This document shows positions 6,027 to 14,082 of a stretch of 19,084 bases of DNA, one piece after another. The notes below the pieces were generated by a model. It did no database searches, had not been told where the DNA came from, and was given only the letters and a program-made list of their open reading frames with translations. The DNA lies in NCBI GenBank assembly GCA_902766525.1, contig CACXDX010000011.1:1-19084 (forward strand), written 5' to 3'. This stretch comes from an uncultured Bacillota bacterium (GTDB lineage: Bacteria; Bacillota; Dehalobacteriia; UBA7702). A program made the position numbers and the translations under genes. Every line of letters begins with the position of its first letter. Positions within the stretch are counted from its first letter, which is position 1.

Positions 6027-7637
6027 TTACAGATCACGTTCGTACTTTTCACACAATACTTCCAGGTCCGCACTGAAAGAACGAATATCCCGGTTAGCTC
6101 TTCCCTTATATGAAGAGATAAGAGCAACCAATCTGCGTCCGAGATTTTGCAATGCCGGAAAAGGATCCGACCAGTTTTTCCCGGCTTTTTTCTTACGTTC
6201 AACGATAACGGGTTGGGCTTCGTACTCATAGGTTCCGGCCGCGAGATCATAAATGCTGCCGCTGTAAGGCGCATTACAGGGATATCCGAACTGCTGACGC
6301 AGGAATTCAGCGAAATCGGTACACGATTGATCTTCACCGTGAACGACAAAAACATGTTGAAGCGGCGTTTTAAACCCCGCCATCCAATTCATCAGCCCGG
6401 CCTTATCTGCATGACCGCTGACACCGGTCAAAAGAGCGATTTCCGCGTTGACCATAATCGTTTCGCCGAAAAGCTTAACTTCCTTCCCTCCGTCAACGAT
6501 ATATCGCCCCAGCGTTCCTACGGATTGATAGCCGACGAAAAGTATGGTGGATTCAGAACGCCAGAGATTATGCTTCAAATGATGACGGATTCTGCCGCCT
6601 TCACACATTCCCGAAGAGGCAATAATGACCTTTGAGCCCAAATCCTCATTAATCGCTTTCGATTCCGCGGCGGTAAGAGATGTTTTTAAACCGTTAAAAG
6701 AAAGAGGGTTGATGCCCTTTTTGACAATGGCCATCGTTTCATCATCAAAACATTCCATCATATTTTCATGAAATACTTCGGTGGCCTCGATCGCCATGGG
6801 GCTGTCGATATAGACTTCAAAGTTTTTATATTCCGGCAAGAGATTTCTCTCTTTGATATCTCTGATAAAATACAGAATCTCCTGCGTTCGGCCGACGGCA
6901 AAAGAAGGAATGACGACATTTCCGCCGCGATCAAAAGTGCGTTTGATCACTTTGGCCAGCTCACTGCTGTAATCAAAGGATATAACATTATGATAGCGAT
7001 TTCCGTACGTCGATTCAACAACAACATAATCGGCCTCTTCAACCAAAGAAGGATCACGAACAATCGGCTGATTGGTATTGCCGATATCTCCGGAAAACAC
7101 AATTTTCTTCTCCGCCTTATCATCTCTGAGCCACACTTCAATGCAGGAGGAGCCGAGCATATGACCGATATCGATGAAACGAATACGAACGCCGGGTGCC
7201 ACATCGATAATTTCATTATAATGGCAGGGTTTAAACAGTTTGCAGGTTTCTTCCGCATCTTCCATCGTATAGAGCGGTTTGACCAAAGTTTTCCCGGCTC
7301 GGACACCTTTTCGGTTCTGCCATTCGGCTTCACATTCCTGGATGTGCGCGGAATCCGCAAGCATGATGGCACAAAGCTCCGTTGTCGCTTCGGTCGCGTA
7401 AATCACGCCATGAAATCCCTTGGTATAGAGATTCGGCAGCATACCTGAATGATCCACATGTGCATGGGTCAAAAAAACAAAATCCACATCCGAAGCTTTA
7501 AAGGGAATCTCCTGATTTACAAAGATATCTCTCCCCTGTTCCATACCGCAATCAACAAGAATATTTTTCCCGTTGATCGTCAGACAATGACAACTTCCCG
7601 TCACTTCATGATTGGCACCGGAAAATATAAGTTTCAT
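6027..7637 (-). CDS. MBL-fold/beta-CASP RNA-processing exonuclease-like protein (CPSF type)
   Basis: 536 residues. Seen: the metallo-beta-lactamase metal motif HAHVDH (His58-His63), a further histidine in DIGHMLGSS and the FSGDIG aspartate, then ESTYGNR, the beta-CASP block with PSFAVGRTQE and ASSGMCEGGR, and the C-terminal GVSGHAD and VHGE motifs of the RMMBL segment. This order is that of archaeal/eukaryal CPSF-like and bacterial YSH1-like RNA nucleases; a conserved relative in Thermus degrades RNA. A further segment of about 80 residues follows the catalytic part. It is distinct from the RNase J in the same window. AGGTGA precedes the ATG. It lies 29 bases after gatB in the same direction. 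The RNA substrate is unknown. Confidence 0.92.
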   Translation of the reverse strand: MKLIFSGANHEVTGSCHCLTINGKNILVDCGMEQGRDIFVNQEIPFKASDVDFVFLTHAHVDHSGMLPNLYTKGFHGVIYATEATTELCAIMLADSAHIQECEAEWQNRKGVRAGKTLVKPLYTMEDAEETCKLFKPCHYNEIIDVAPGVRIRFIDIGHMLGSSCIEVWLRDDKAEKKIVFSGDIGNTNQPIVRDPSLVEEADYVVVESTYGNRYHNVISFDYSSELAKVIKRTFDRGGNVVIPSFAVGRTQEILYFIRDIKERNLLPEYKNFEVYIDSPMAIEATEVFHENMMECFDDETMAIVKKGINPLSFNGLKTSLTAAESKAINEDLGSKVIIASSGMCEGGRIRHHLKHNLWRSESTILFVGYQSVGTLGRYIVDGGKEVKLFGETIMVNAEIALLTGVSGHADKAGLMNWMAGFKTPLQHVFVVHGEDQSCTDFAEFLRQQFGYPCNAPYSGSIYDLAAGTYEYEAQPVIVERKKKAGKNWSDPFPALQNLGRRLVALISSYKGRANRDIRSFSADLEVLCEKYERDL

Positions 7638-7666
7638 TTTATCACCTGCTTAACTATGATGTAATA

Positions 7667-9097
7667 CTATTTTAAAGATTCTCTGAGCATCGCATTGATG
7701 GTACCGGGATCCGCTTTTCCTTTCAATTCCTTCATACATTGTCCGACAAGGAAACCAAGAACCTTGGTCTTCCCTCCTTTATACTGTTCTACCGTCTTGG
7801 GATTCTCCGCCAGGATTTTAGCAACGGTATCTTTAACCAAATCGTCATCACCGACCATGGCCAGATCATGTTCCTCAACATATACTTCGGGATCAAGATT
7901 ATCTTTCCAAACGGCAAAGAATACATCCTTCCCGGTATTTCGATTGATCTTATTTGTTTTTATCATCGCGATAATCTTCGCCAATTTATCCGGATCCAAA
8001 AGAATGCGGAAAGAATCGTCTTCCCCTTCCTTGGCAACGCGCATAAAACTGCCGAGGAGCCAATTGGCAACTTCCTTGGGATCGTTGACGATAGCGTTGA
8101 CATCATCGAAATAATCGGCAAGCGCCTTGATACCCGTGATCAATCCTGCATCATAATCGGAAAGACCGAACTCCTCGATATATTTATTGCGTCTTTCCTT
8201 CGGGAGCATCGGCAAGGTGGCACGAATCTCCGCTTTCCACTCTTCGGAAATTTCGACGGGAGCAAGATCCGGTTCCGGGAAATAACGATAATCCTGAGCG
8301 TCCTCTTTTGAGCGCATGGCGTAACTGTAACCGGCATCATCATCCCAGCGCCGCGTTTCCTGAACAACCTTTTCTCCGCTTTCCAAAACTTCGATCTGGC
8401 GTTTCTTCTCTGCCGCGATAGCACGGGCGATCGATCTGAAGGAATTGAGATTTTTCATTTCCGTGCGGGTACCGAATTCTGTCTGCCCCTTGGGACGGAC
8501 GGAAAGATTAACATCGGCGCGAAGGGATCCTTCCTGCATCTTACAATCGGAAACACCGAGATATTGAAGGATCGCCTTCAGCGTTTCCAAATAAGCAATG
8601 ACTTCGTCGGCACTGCGGAAATCCGGTTCGGAGACGATTTCGAGAAGCGGTACACCGCAGCGATTATAGTCTGCTCTTGTCGTATCAAAAATGGGATCAT
8701 GGATAAGTTTGCCGGCATCTTCTTCCATATGGATTTCATGGATACCGATCTTTTTCTTAAAATCTTTCCCTTCTATTTCAATAAAACCATCCCTGCAAAT
8801 AGGAAGATAAAGCTGAGATATCTGATATGCCTTGGGAAGATCGGGATAGAAATAGTTTTTACGGTCGAATTTTCCGTAAGGAGTGATGCTGCAATTTGTG
8901 GCAAGACCGACGGCGATGCCGTATTCAACGACTTTTTTATTCAGCTTCGGGAGCACGCCGGGCATACCGGTACAAATCGGGCAACAGTGCGTATTGGGTT
9001 CCCCGCCGAATTCCGTTGTGCAGGAGCAGAAAATCTTCGTTTTTGTCGAAAGCTCGGTATGGACTTCCAGACCGATAACCATTTCATAATCTTTCAT
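7667..9097 (-). CDS. gatB: Asp-tRNA(Asn)/Glu-tRNA(Gln) amidotransferase subunit B
   Basis: 476 residues, full length. It phosphorylates the carboxylate of mischarged Glu-tRNA(Gln) or Asp-tRNA(Asn) and amidates it with ammonia from GatA. Seen: GLEVHTEL near the N-terminus; the zinc cysteine cluster FCSCTTEFGG...HCCPICTGMPG (Cys24, 26, 38, 39, 42); GSLRADVNLSVRP and RTEMKNLNSFR in the catalytic cradle; YRYFPEPDL; and a C-terminal helical tRNA-binding tail ending GTINAMLRESLK. The ATG overlaps the gatA stop by four bases (ATGA), with GGAGG in the end of gatA, so translation is probably coupled. Confidence 0.98.
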   Translation of the reverse strand: MKDYEMVIGLEVHTELSTKTKIFCSCTTEFGGEPNTHCCPICTGMPGVLPKLNKKVVEYGIAVGLATNCSITPYGKFDRKNYFYPDLPKAYQISQLYLPICRDGFIEIEGKDFKKKIGIHEIHMEEDAGKLIHDPIFDTTRADYNRCGVPLLEIVSEPDFRSADEVIAYLETLKAILQYLGVSDCKMQEGSLRADVNLSVRPKGQTEFGTRTEMKNLNSFRSIARAIAAEKKRQIEVLESGEKVVQETRRWDDDAGYSYAMRSKEDAQDYRYFPEPDLAPVEISEEWKAEIRATLPMLPKERRNKYIEEFGLSDYDAGLITGIKALADYFDDVNAIVNDPKEVANWLLGSFMRVAKEGEDDSFRILLDPDKLAKIIAMIKTNKINRNTGKDVFFAVWKDNLDPEVYVEEHDLAMVGDDDLVKDTVAKILAENPKTVEQYKGGKTKVLGFLVGQCMKELKGKADPGTINAMLRESLK

Positions 9098-10572
9098 TCT
9101 TCTCCCACCTCCCCGATGACCGCGGGCATTTTTTCATGGAAAGCCGTTTCCCGCTGATAAAGGACACCGGCTCTTAACAGCTTTCCTTCATCAAAGGCTT
9201 TCGCCAAAAGCTGCATTCCGATGGGCATTTTTTCCCGTGAAAAACCGCATGGCAGCGCCAAACCGGGCAAACCGGCCAAATTGGCGGAAACGGTATAAAT
9301 ATCACTGAGATACATTGCCAGAGGATCTTTAAGACTTTCTCCCAGTTTCGGAGCGGTTGTCGGTGCCACAGGCCCGAGGATCATATCGTATTTTGCAAAG
9401 GCATCATCAAAGGCTTTTTTAATCAAAGCTTTGACCTGCAGCGCTTTATTATAATAGGCGTCATAATAACCGCTGCTCAAAGCAAAAGCGCCCAACATGA
9501 TCCGCTTTTTAACTTCGCTGCCGAAACCTTCCGTTCTTGTTTTCAGATAGATATCCCGCAAACCTTCCGCGCTTTCCGAACGAAAACCGTATTTTACACC
9601 GTCAAAGCGGGAAAGATTGGAACTCGCTTCGGCAGAAGCGATAATATAATAGGCAGGAACAGCATAATCCAGCATGGAAAGATCAAATTCCTCAACCTCA
9701 GCACCGCTTTTTTCAAATACTTCGGCAGCCTTAAGAACGGCGTCGCGCACCTGCGGATCGAGTCCCTCTCCAAAATAGGAACGGGGAATACCGATCTTCA
9801 AACCTTTCACGCCATCATCGATCTGATCCAAAACCTTGATTTCCATCGGCATGGAAGTGGAGTCCATCTCATCATAGCCGCAAATCATTTCAAAAATCTC
9901 GGCACAATCTCTCGCCGTCGTCGCTATGGGCCCGATCTGATCGAGAGAAGAGCCATAGGCAATCAAACCGAAACGTGAAACAGCGCCGTAAGTCGGTTTC
10001 AAACCGGTTACTCCGCAATAAGAGGCAGGTTGGCGAATGGAACCGCCCGTATCGGATCCGATGCTGAAAGGAACCTCCCGGGAAGCAACTGCCGCAGCGC
10101 TGCCGCCGCTGCTGCCGCCGGGAACACAATCGAGACCCCACGGATTTTTTGTTGCCTTATAATACGATGTTTCCGTCGTACTTCCCATGGCAAATTCATC
10201 CATGTTGGTCTTACCGATCATGATTACATCGGCCTCGTCTAATTTTTTCATCACCGTCGCGTCATAAGGAGGATAAAAACCGCCTAAAATCTTTGAGGCA
10301 CAGCATGTTTCCATTCCTTTGGAACAGATGTTGTCCTTTAAACCGAAAGGCACTCCGGCAAGGGTGCCGACTTGTTCACCCCGATCGATTTTTGCCTGGA
10401 CCTCATCGGCTTTTTTTAAAGCGTATTCATTTTCAAAACGCAAAAATGCGCCGATTTCATTATCAACTTTTACCGCATGAGCCAATGTCGCTTCAAGCAG
10501 CTCTCTGACACCGATTTCTTTGTTTCGTATTTTTGAAGCCGTTTCAAGCGGTGTCCATTCATAAAAAGCCAT
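9094..10572 (-). CDS. gatA: Asp-tRNA(Asn)/Glu-tRNA(Gln) amidotransferase subunit A
   Basis: 492 residues, the normal length. This glutaminase subunit releases ammonia from glutamine for GatB. The amidase-signature triad is intact and at the standard positions: Lys79 (GLKDN), cis-Ser154 (PGGSSGGS) and nucleophile Ser178 (GSDTGGSIRQ). The start chosen is the ATG at 10572, preceded by AAGGGAG eight bases upstream; an in-frame ATG at 10590 overlapping the gatC stop would add six residues and lacks such a site. It is part of hisH-hisF-gatC-gatA-gatB. The complete GatCAB implies that Gln-tRNA and/or Asn-tRNA is made by the indirect route in this organism. Confidence 0.98.
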   Translation of the reverse strand: MAFYEWTPLETASKIRNKEIGVRELLEATLAHAVKVDNEIGAFLRFENEYALKKADEVQAKIDRGEQVGTLAGVPFGLKDNICSKGMETCCASKILGGFYPPYDATVMKKLDEADVIMIGKTNMDEFAMGSTTETSYYKATKNPWGLDCVPGGSSGGSAAAVASREVPFSIGSDTGGSIRQPASYCGVTGLKPTYGAVSRFGLIAYGSSLDQIGPIATTARDCAEIFEMICGYDEMDSTSMPMEIKVLDQIDDGVKGLKIGIPRSYFGEGLDPQVRDAVLKAAEVFEKSGAEVEEFDLSMLDYAVPAYYIIASAEASSNLSRFDGVKYGFRSESAEGLRDIYLKTRTEGFGSEVKKRIMLGAFALSSGYYDAYYNKALQVKALIKKAFDDAFAKYDMILGPVAPTTAPKLGESLKDPLAMYLSDIYTVSANLAGLPGLALPCGFSREKMPIGMQLLAKAFDEGKLLRAGVLYQRETAFHEKMPAVIGEVGEE

Positions 10573-10580
10573 CGTCTTGT

Positions 10581-10587
10581 CTCCCTT
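10581..10587 (-). promoter_or_regulatory. Ribosome binding site deciding the gatA start
   Basis: AAGGGAG on the minus strand, eight bases before the ATG at 10572. It supports that start over the ATG at 10590 that overlaps the gatC stop. Confidence 0.75.
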
Positions 10588-10874
10588 CATTCCACTGTTT
10601 TCGGCACTCTGAATGCGCCCTCATCGGAATCGGGAGCATTTTTCAGGATCTCGTCTCTCGGATAAGACGGAACAACTTCATCTTCACGAAATACATTGAC
10701 CGCAGGAAGTACATGACTCATCGGTTCCACGTCAGCAGTATCCAACGTATTTAATATATCCATATAATCGATGATTTTTTCGATTTCACCTTTGATTTTT
10801 ATTTTTTCCTCCGCGTTCAGATCCAGTCTGGCCAAGGAAGAGACGTATTCGATGATTTCATCGGTAATGATCAT
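10587..10874 (-). CDS. gatC: Asp-tRNA(Asn)/Glu-tRNA(Gln) amidotransferase subunit C
   Basis: 95 residues, the normal size. This small belt-like subunit wraps the GatA-GatB interface and stabilises the complex. Seen: EYVSSLARLDLNAEEK at the N-terminus, a helix with IDYMDILNTLDTADVEP, then the conserved HVLP...FREDEVVPS motif and a C-terminal FRVPKTVE tail. AGAGGAG stands eight bases before the ATG. It begins 16 bases after hisF, so it appears cotranscribed with hisHF. Confidence 0.96.
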   Translation of the reverse strand: MIITDEIIEYVSSLARLDLNAEEKIKIKGEIEKIIDYMDILNTLDTADVEPMSHVLPAVNVFREDEVVPSYPRDEILKNAPDSDEGAFRVPKTVE

Positions 10875-10890
10875 GATTGATTCTCCTCTG

Positions 10891-11685
10891 TTATTTTAAA
10901 AATGGTCTGACCGGAATTCCCCTGGCCGTAAGGTAATCTTTGATTTCGGAAACAGGGTAATTCCTTGGCAGCTTCGGCGAATAAAGCATGGAACTGATGA
11001 TCGCCGCCGAAGCCCCTGTTTTGGTAAAGGCATCGGCAATATGCGATGGATTTCCCGCGCCGCCGGAAGCGATAACCGGAATACTGACGTGATCGGATAT
11101 CAGTTTTGTGATTTCCAGATCGTAGCCGTTGTGGGTACCGTCACAGTCAATGCTGTTGATACATAGCTCCCCGGCGCCGAGTCCCGCGCCGCGTTTTGCC
11201 CATTCCAGCGCATCCATACCGGTAAATGTTCTGGCTCCGTCAATGGCGATCTCGTAACCGGAAGGAAATTTTTTCGATTTACCGCGCCGTTTCACCTGCA
11301 TACTTAAAATCATACATTGAGACCCGAATGCTTTGGCACCATCGGAAATGATCTGCGGATTGCGCACAGCCATAGAATCAATACTGATTTTTTCCGCTCC
11401 CGCTTTGAGCACCCGGTACATATCGTCAAGATTGCGAATCCCGCCGCCGACGGAAAAAGGAACAAAAACACGTTCCGCCACGGTACGAACGGTATCAAGA
11501 TCGATCGGTTTCTTTTCGGCGCTTGCGGTAATATCATAAAAAAGGATCTCATCAATTTGATCCTCATAGATCTTACAGGCAATTTCAGCAGCGGAACCGA
11601 TATCAAAATTATCCTGAAAACGAAGGGCCTTGGTGACCATACCGTCACGCATATCAAAACAAGCCAGTAAACGTTTGGTCAGCAT
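10891..11685 (-). CDS. hisF: HisF-family cyclase subunit with Asp130 replaced by Gln
   Basis: 264 residues, the length of HisF, the TIM-barrel subunit that uses HisH-derived ammonia to convert PRFAR to imidazole glycerol phosphate and AICAR. Seen: Asp11 (CFDMRDG), GGGIR at 81-84, SID.DGT and SGGAG, plus the ammonia-gate set Arg5, Glu46, Lys99 and Glu173 (the equivalent of 167). The second catalytic acid, Asp130 in Thermotoga numbering (usually in ID.KR or MD.KR), is Gln130 (SMQVKR, codon CAG), and Asn103 of the phosphate-binding VN[TS] motif is Asp. The insert around PSGYEIAIDG is shared by a HisF subgroup. It overlaps hisH by seven bases, with GGGAGGG inside the hisH end. No other his gene is nearby. 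It could be a slow or repurposed cyclase, or an amidation enzyme like the WbuZ group. Family is certain; activity is not. Confidence 0.9.
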   Translation of the reverse strand: MLTKRLLACFDMRDGMVTKALRFQDNFDIGSAAEIACKIYEDQIDEILFYDITASAEKKPIDLDTVRTVAERVFVPFSVGGGIRNLDDMYRVLKAGAEKISIDSMAVRNPQIISDGAKAFGSQCMILSMQVKRRGKSKKFPSGYEIAIDGARTFTGMDALEWAKRGAGLGAGELCINSIDCDGTHNGYDLEITKLISDHVSIPVIASGGAGNPSHIADAFTKTGASAAIISSMLYSPKLPRNYPVSEIKDYLTARGIPVRPFLK

Positions 11686-12308
11686 GAAAATCCCTCCCCT
11701 CTCAAAGCGATATCCACAAAATTCTTTAACAGAGTCAAGCCGAGAGGACCGCTCTTTTCAATATGAAATTGCGCTGCCATAATATTATCCCGTTGTGCCA
11801 TACAGCAAAAATCACCGTTGTAATCGGTCAGCGCGAGAATATCGTTTTTTTCTGCAGGCACAACATAATAGGAATTAACGTAGTAGAAATATCCCGTGTC
11901 ACCGAGTCCCTTCAAAAGCGGATGCTGACGACAAAACGAGACTTCGTTCCAGCCCATTTGAGGCACGCGTACACACTCATCATCAAAGCGAACCACTTTC
12001 CCTTTTAACCAGCCGAGACAATCAACATCCCCTTCCTCACTGTGCTCAAAGAGGATCTGCATACCGATACAAATACCGAGAAATGGGATTTTTTTTCGGC
12101 AAACGCTTTCCGTCAGCTCCGGCAAGATAGCCGTTTCCGCCAACGAGGCCATTGTCGCTTCGGCGGATCCGACGCCGGGAAGAATCAAACCGTCGATCCC
12201 ATCCAGATCGCTGCCGTCTCTTATCATTTTTGCGTCGGCACCGATTTTTTTCAATGCGTTATAAACGCTGGGAGCATTACCGGCCTTATAATCAATAACA
12301 CCTATCAT
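11679..12308 (-). CDS. hisH: HisH-family glutamine amidotransferase subunit
   Basis: 209 residues, a normal HisH length. Class I glutaminase supplying ammonia to HisF. The triad is intact: Cys80 (GICIGMQ), His182 and Glu184 (QFHIEKSG); LPGVGSAE and VPQMGWNEV are also typical. Small departures are FHIE where FHPE is usual and YYVNSYY where the family mostly has VHSYY. The start is the ATG at 12308, six bases after AGGAG; the longer frame from 12344 adds 12 residues without a ribosome binding site. A promoter lies about 50 bases upstream, making this the first gene of the hisH-hisF-gatCAB run. Read with the altered HisF partner, it keeps glutaminase capacity. Confidence 0.93.
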   Translation of the reverse strand: MIGVIDYKAGNAPSVYNALKKIGADAKMIRDGSDLDGIDGLILPGVGSAEATMASLAETAILPELTESVCRKKIPFLGICIGMQILFEHSEEGDVDCLGWLKGKVVRFDDECVRVPQMGWNEVSFCRQHPLLKGLGDTGYFYYVNSYYVVPAEKNDILALTDYNGDFCCMAQRDNIMAAQFHIEKSGPLGLTLLKNFVDIALRGEGFSC

Positions 12309-12314
12309 TTCATT

Positions 12315-12319
12315 CTCCT
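12315..12319 (-). promoter_or_regulatory. Ribosome binding site deciding the hisH start
   Basis: AGGAG on the minus strand, six bases before the ATG at 12308. No comparable site precedes the in-frame ATG at 12344. Confidence 0.75.
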
Positions 12320-12359
12320 GCTTATAGGATCCTACAAAAAACATAACAAACCAAATTTA

Positions 12360-12388
12360 ATTATACACCATCAAAGCGTAAATTACAA
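12360..12388 (-). promoter_or_regulatory. Promoter for hisH-hisF-gatCAB
   Basis: TTGTAA (12383-12388), 17-base spacer, perfect TATAAT (12360-12365) on the minus strand, placed just after the terminator of the upstream hydrolase gene. The leader of about 45 bases shows no riboswitch or T-box. Confidence 0.8.
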
Positions 12389-12390
12389 AC

Positions 12391-12433
12391 AAAAAAGATC
12401 AATAACGTGAAACCCACGTCGTTGATCTTTTTT
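12391..12433 (-). terminator. Strong, symmetric intrinsic terminator after the alpha/beta hydrolase
   Basis: 19-bp near-perfect stem (12415-12433 with 12391-12409, 5-base loop) flanked by A6 and T6 runs, starting 5 bases after the hydrolase stop. By symmetry it could act in both directions, but no plus-strand gene ends here. Confidence 0.93.
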
Positions 12434-12437
12434 ACGG

Positions 12438-13442
12438 TTATTCACTTTCTTCCGTTTCATCCTCCGGATCATATATACCGAAATCTTCATCTTCCGGGAA
12501 AGTAAGTTCTATGTTTCTGTTCATATGACGATCGAGCCAATCAATAATCGTTTCATAAACCTCTTCCCGATTCAGTTCATGGCAAAGCTCATGCCGTGCA
12601 CCGGAAAAGAGTTTCGTTTCCACATCCTGAAAATCCATGGATAAAAACATATCTTCGAGTTTTTGAATTCCCTTACCGTAATTACCGAGAGGATCTTCCT
12701 CTCCCGATATCAGCAAAATCGGCAATTCTTTGGGCGCGTCTTCCATAAACGTCTGGATATTAACGGCATGCACAAGAGAAAAGAGATCTTTAAAGCCCGA
12801 TGCGGTAAAGGTCTTATTCCTCAATTCATCCTCATTGAAGGAATCAACGGCTTTCCTGTCACGACTGAGCCAATCCCAAAGCGTCTCGGGATCCTCAATA
12901 CGCTTGTTGTAGCTGCCAAAGGCCATGCGTTCCAAAAAGGAGGAGCGATAATATCCGCCTCGGATAAGAGCAAGGGCGGCCGCCACAGCCACCCCCACAC
13001 CGGCAAGAGGATTCGGCCCCGATGTCCCCATCAGAATCGCCCCGGCCATATTTTTTCTGTATACGGACATAAAATAGCGAACAATGAAAGAGCCCATACT
13101 ATGCCCCATCATGTAATGCTTTTCTCCGGGAAATTTTTCATCGAGAATATCATAAAATTTCGCATAGTCTTCGACAACTTTGCGATAACCGTCCCTGGCG
13201 GAAAAAAATCCGAGATCGAGAGGATCCTGAACAGATCGACCGTGACCGAGATGATCGGAAAAAGCTGCGACATAGCCGCAATCCGTTAATTCATGAAAAA
13301 AATCACGATATCGATCACCGTAATCACACATACCGTGAGCAAACTGAACAATCCCCTTTACTTCGCCGTAGGGGATATAATATCTGGCGTAAATAGATTC
13401 TCCTTCCTCACTGCTGGGGAAATGTAGTTCTTCACTGATCAT
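12438..13442 (-). CDS. Alpha/beta hydrolase (lysophospholipase/monoacylglycerol lipase-like)
   Basis: 334 residues, intracellular (no signal peptide). Seen: oxyanion region FAHGMCDYGDRYRDF (34-49), FSDHLGHGRS (61-70), nucleophile elbow GHSMG with Ser115, acid Asp250 in LISGEEDPLG and His284 in GARHELCHE, so the triad is complete. This is the pattern of the serine aminopeptidase S33/lysophospholipase branch. A hydrophobic, glycine-rich cap stretch lies near residues 147-165. The last 20 residues are strongly acidic, ending EDETEESE. GAGGAGGAGG precedes the ATG. It is a single-gene unit with its own promoter and terminator. The natural ester substrate is unknown; lysophospholipids or monoglycerides are the family default. 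Confidence 0.9.
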   Translation of the reverse strand: MISEELHFPSSEEGESIYARYYIPYGEVKGIVQFAHGMCDYGDRYRDFFHELTDCGYVAAFSDHLGHGRSVQDPLDLGFFSARDGYRKVVEDYAKFYDILDEKFPGEKHYMMGHSMGSFIVRYFMSVYRKNMAGAILMGTSGPNPLAGVGVAVAAALALIRGGYYRSSFLERMAFGSYNKRIEDPETLWDWLSRDRKAVDSFNEDELRNKTFTASGFKDLFSLVHAVNIQTFMEDAPKELPILLISGEEDPLGNYGKGIQKLEDMFLSMDFQDVETKLFSGARHELCHELNREEVYETIIDWLDRHMNRNIELTFPEDEDFGIYDPEDETEESE

Positions 13443-13469
13443 TCAGCATTCCTCCTCCTCTATGTGATT

Positions 13470-13498
13470 ATTATAATAAAATTTCACTGCGGATTCAA
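13470..13498 (-). promoter_or_regulatory. Promoter for the alpha/beta hydrolase
   Basis: TTGAAT (13493-13498), 17-base spacer, perfect TATAAT (13470-13475) on the minus strand. It is back to back with the plus-strand promoter at 13506. Confidence 0.82.
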
Positions 13499-13505
13499 GA
13501 ATAAT

Positions 13506-13534
13506 TTGACAAGGCAGACAATCAATTTTAAAAT
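13506..13534 (+). promoter_or_regulatory. Promoter for the deoxyinosine glycosylase gene
   Basis: Perfect TTGACA (13506-13511), 17-base spacer, TAAAAT (13529-13534). The -35 elements of the two divergent promoters are only 7 bases apart, so they may compete for polymerase. Confidence 0.85.
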
Positions 13535-13552
13535 AGAACAGAGGTAACCATC

Positions 13553-14044
13553 ATGAAAGAAAAAAAACATCATCCTTTTTCACCGATATACGACGCGAAC
13601 AGTGAAATATTGATTTTGGGATCCTTCCCGTCGGTCAAATCGAGAGAAAACGGTTTTTACTACGGACATCCTCAAAATCGTTTCTGGCCTCTGATTGCCA
13701 AAATCAAAGAAGCTGATACGCCCATCGAAATGGCAGACAAAATCGGCTTTTTATTGAAACATCACATAGCCCTCTGGGATATTCTTTCCGATTGTGAGAT
13801 CAGCGGTTCCGCCGACAGTTCCATCAGCAGTCCTCTTCCTCACGATATACCATCATTGTTGAAAAAGACAAAGATCCGCAAGATCATCTGCAACGGCAAA
13901 AAATCTTTCCTTCTTTTTAAAAAATTTTTTCCGGATCTGTGTACAGACTCATCAACGGAAATCATCTGCTTGTCTTCGACCAGTCCCGCCAATGCCGCAA
14001 AATCCCTCGACGCCCTTTACGATATCTGGTATCCGCATTTTTAA
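13553..14044 (+). CDS. DNA-deoxyinosine glycosylase (uracil-DNA glycosylase superfamily)
   Basis: 163 residues, the usual size. Family members remove hypoxanthine (deaminated adenine) from DNA to start base-excision repair. Seen: ILILGSFPSVKSRENGFYYG (19-38) with the GSFPS catalytic-region motif, then HPQNRFW (39-45), WDILSDCE, ICNGKKS, and the C-terminal LSSTSPANA motif that corresponds to the second substrate-binding motif of this superfamily. AGAGG precedes the ATG. It is a single gene with its own promoter, convergent with RNase J and sharing its terminator. Family recognition is strong; base specificity is by family, not shown here. Confidence 0.92.
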   Translation: MKEKKHHPFSPIYDANSEILILGSFPSVKSRENGFYYGHPQNRFWPLIAKIKEADTPIEMADKIGFLLKHHIALWDILSDCEISGSADSSISSPLPHDIPSLLKKTKIRKIICNGKKSFLLFKKFFPDLCTDSSTEIICLSSTSPANAAKSLDALYDIWYPHF

Positions 14045-14052
14045 AAAACAGC

Positions 14053-14082
14053 ACCCCTCGGCTTTACCGAGGGGTATTTTTT
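14053..14082 (+). terminator. Bidirectional terminator between the glycosylase and RNase J genes
   Basis: 9-bp stem ACCCCTCGG/CCGAGGGGT (14053-14061, 14067-14075) with a 5-base loop, followed by ATTTTTT on the plus strand and by GCTGTTTTTT on the minus strand. It serves both convergent genes. Confidence 0.93.
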
